Source of the DNA: Actinomycetales bacterium | Lineage (GTDB): Bacteria; Actinomycetota; Actinomycetes; Mycobacteriales; Mycobacteriaceae | Assembly: GCA_012838715.1 (NCBI GenBank) | Contig: DUOR01000203.1 | Location: 1 to 6,721 of the forward strand | Direction: 5' to 3' | Length of the DNA stretch: 6,721 nucleotides | The notes under the pieces: generated by a model | The model's database searches: none | What the model was told of the DNA's origin: nothing | The model's input: only the letters and a program-made list of their open reading frames with translations | Position numbers and translations under genes: made by a program | Shown here: in pieces, positions 6,256 through 6,721 of the stretch | Layout: the number at the start of each line of letters is the position of its first letter | How positions within the stretch are numbered: the stretch's first letter is position 1

Positions 6256-6287
6256 CCCCCCGCCCCCGCGCCCAACCCCAGCCCCCC
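6256..6287 (-). other. G-quadruplex-type tract downstream of the regulator gene
   Basis: On the minus strand five G-runs of 6, 4, 3, 5 and 6 are separated by loops of 2, 2, 3 and 1 bases, well within the canonical G3+N1-7 pattern. It lies 14 bases past the stop codon of the AraC-type gene and would be on the RNA strand of its transcript. The fold is a prediction from the pattern only; high GC content makes chance occurrence plausible. Confidence 0.55.
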
Positions 6288-6301
6288 GCGACCCGCTCCC
6301 G

Positions 6302-6721
6302 CTACGGCAGCGCCGTCGCGAATCGGGCCCGGTACTCCGTCGGGGTGGTGTTCAGGTGCCGGGAGAAGGCGCGGCGCAGGGTTTCGTCGCTGCCGAAGCC
6401 CGACAGCTCGGCGGCCCGGGTCACCGGCAGGCCCTCGAGGATGAGTTGCCGGGCGCGGTCGAGGCGGATGCGTTCCACCCACCGGGCCGGCGTGGTCCCG
6501 AGTTCGGAGCGGAACAGCCGCCCCAGGTGCCGGGTGCTGGCGTTCGCCGCGGCGGCCATCGTCGTCACCGTGTGTTCCGCGGCGGGGTCGGCTTTGACCA
6601 CGTCCATCAGGTCGCGGAGGACGCGGTTGGCGCCCGGGGGAGTGTCCAGCGCCGCCGAGAACTGGGACTGCCCGCCGGGCCGCTGCATGAACATGACCAT
6701 GTCGCGGGCCGCCGCGCGGGC
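6302..6721 (-). CDS. GlxA-type AraC-family transcriptional regulator (N-terminus cut by window edge)
   Basis: The last 139 residues of a DNA-binding regulator. The reading frame is open to the window edge (ARAAARD before MVMFMQRPGG), so the Met at 6700 is internal and not the start. RPGGQSQFS is the conserved linker that joins a DJ-1/PfpI-like domain to the DNA-binding part in GlxA-type regulators; the DJ-1 domain would lie outside the window. The AraC-type C-terminal domain is complete, with two helix-turn-helix units: the first around HTVTTMAAAANASTRHLGRLFR, the second around VTRAAELSGFGSDETLRRAF. It ends in the family signature TTPTEYRARF. Such proteins usually control nearby metabolic or amidase-like genes, but the target is not visible here. 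It converges on the tRNA gene. Confidence 0.92.
   Translation of the reverse strand, partial: ARAAARDMVMFMQRPGGQSQFSAALDTPPGANRVLRDLMDVVKADPAAEHTVTTMAAAANASTRHLGRLFRSELGTTPARWVERIRLDRARQLILEGLPVTRAAELSGFGSDETLRRAFSRHLNTTPTEYRARFATALP

Noticed and set aside
6108..6482. Minus-strand frame across the tRNA and the region before the regulator stop
   Set aside because: It overlaps the tRNA and its terminator and is a different frame of the regulator gene; Pro/Gly-rich shadow.

Overview
The window looks like ordinary chromosome from a high-GC actinobacterium, most likely a Corynebacterium or close relative. The evidence is: GC content of roughly two thirds by eye; an actinobacterial-type initiator tRNA with encoded CCA; a 1000-residue UPF0182 (COG1615) membrane protein next to a PPA1309-type protein, a pairing I know from actinobacteria; and a secreted Ser-His type SGNH hydrolase. 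No species can be fixed from the sequence alone.

Layout, left to right. (1) Bases 1-611, minus strand: a Nudix hydrolase with a perfect Nudix box, running off the left edge at its C-terminus. (2) Bases 612-873: intergenic, with a 20-bp inverted element on the Nudix side and an intrinsic terminator on the esterase side. (3) Bases 874-1713, minus: an exported 279-residue SGNH/GDSL hydrolase. It has a long leader (about 1714-1870) carrying three GC-rich hairpins in a row. (4) Bases 2012-2605, minus: a PPA1309-like conserved protein of unknown function. (5) Bases 2606-2865: a divergent promoter region. (6) Bases 2866-5868, plus: the UPF0182 membrane protein with a TTG start, followed by a strong hairpin terminator. 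(7) Bases 6075-6151, plus: initiator tRNA-fMet(CAT) with its own promoter-like AT-rich leader and a terminator. (8) Bases 6302-6721, minus: the C-terminal part of a GlxA-type AraC-family regulator, running off the right edge. No gene-free stretch exceeds 300 bases.

How the genes relate: the divergent PPA1309/UPF0182 pair is the only neighbourhood that suggests a shared job, and neither function is known to me. The Nudix enzyme, the esterase, the tRNA and the regulator look like independent units, each with its own signals. I see no phage, transposon, CRISPR array, toxin-antitoxin or defence genes. I did not find a convincing undescribed system. The best leads are non-coding: the inverted 20-bp operator-like element before the Nudix gene, the triple-hairpin leader of the esterase, the 14-bp-period repeat before the PPA1309 gene, and a G-quadruplex-type tract just after the regulator's stop codon.
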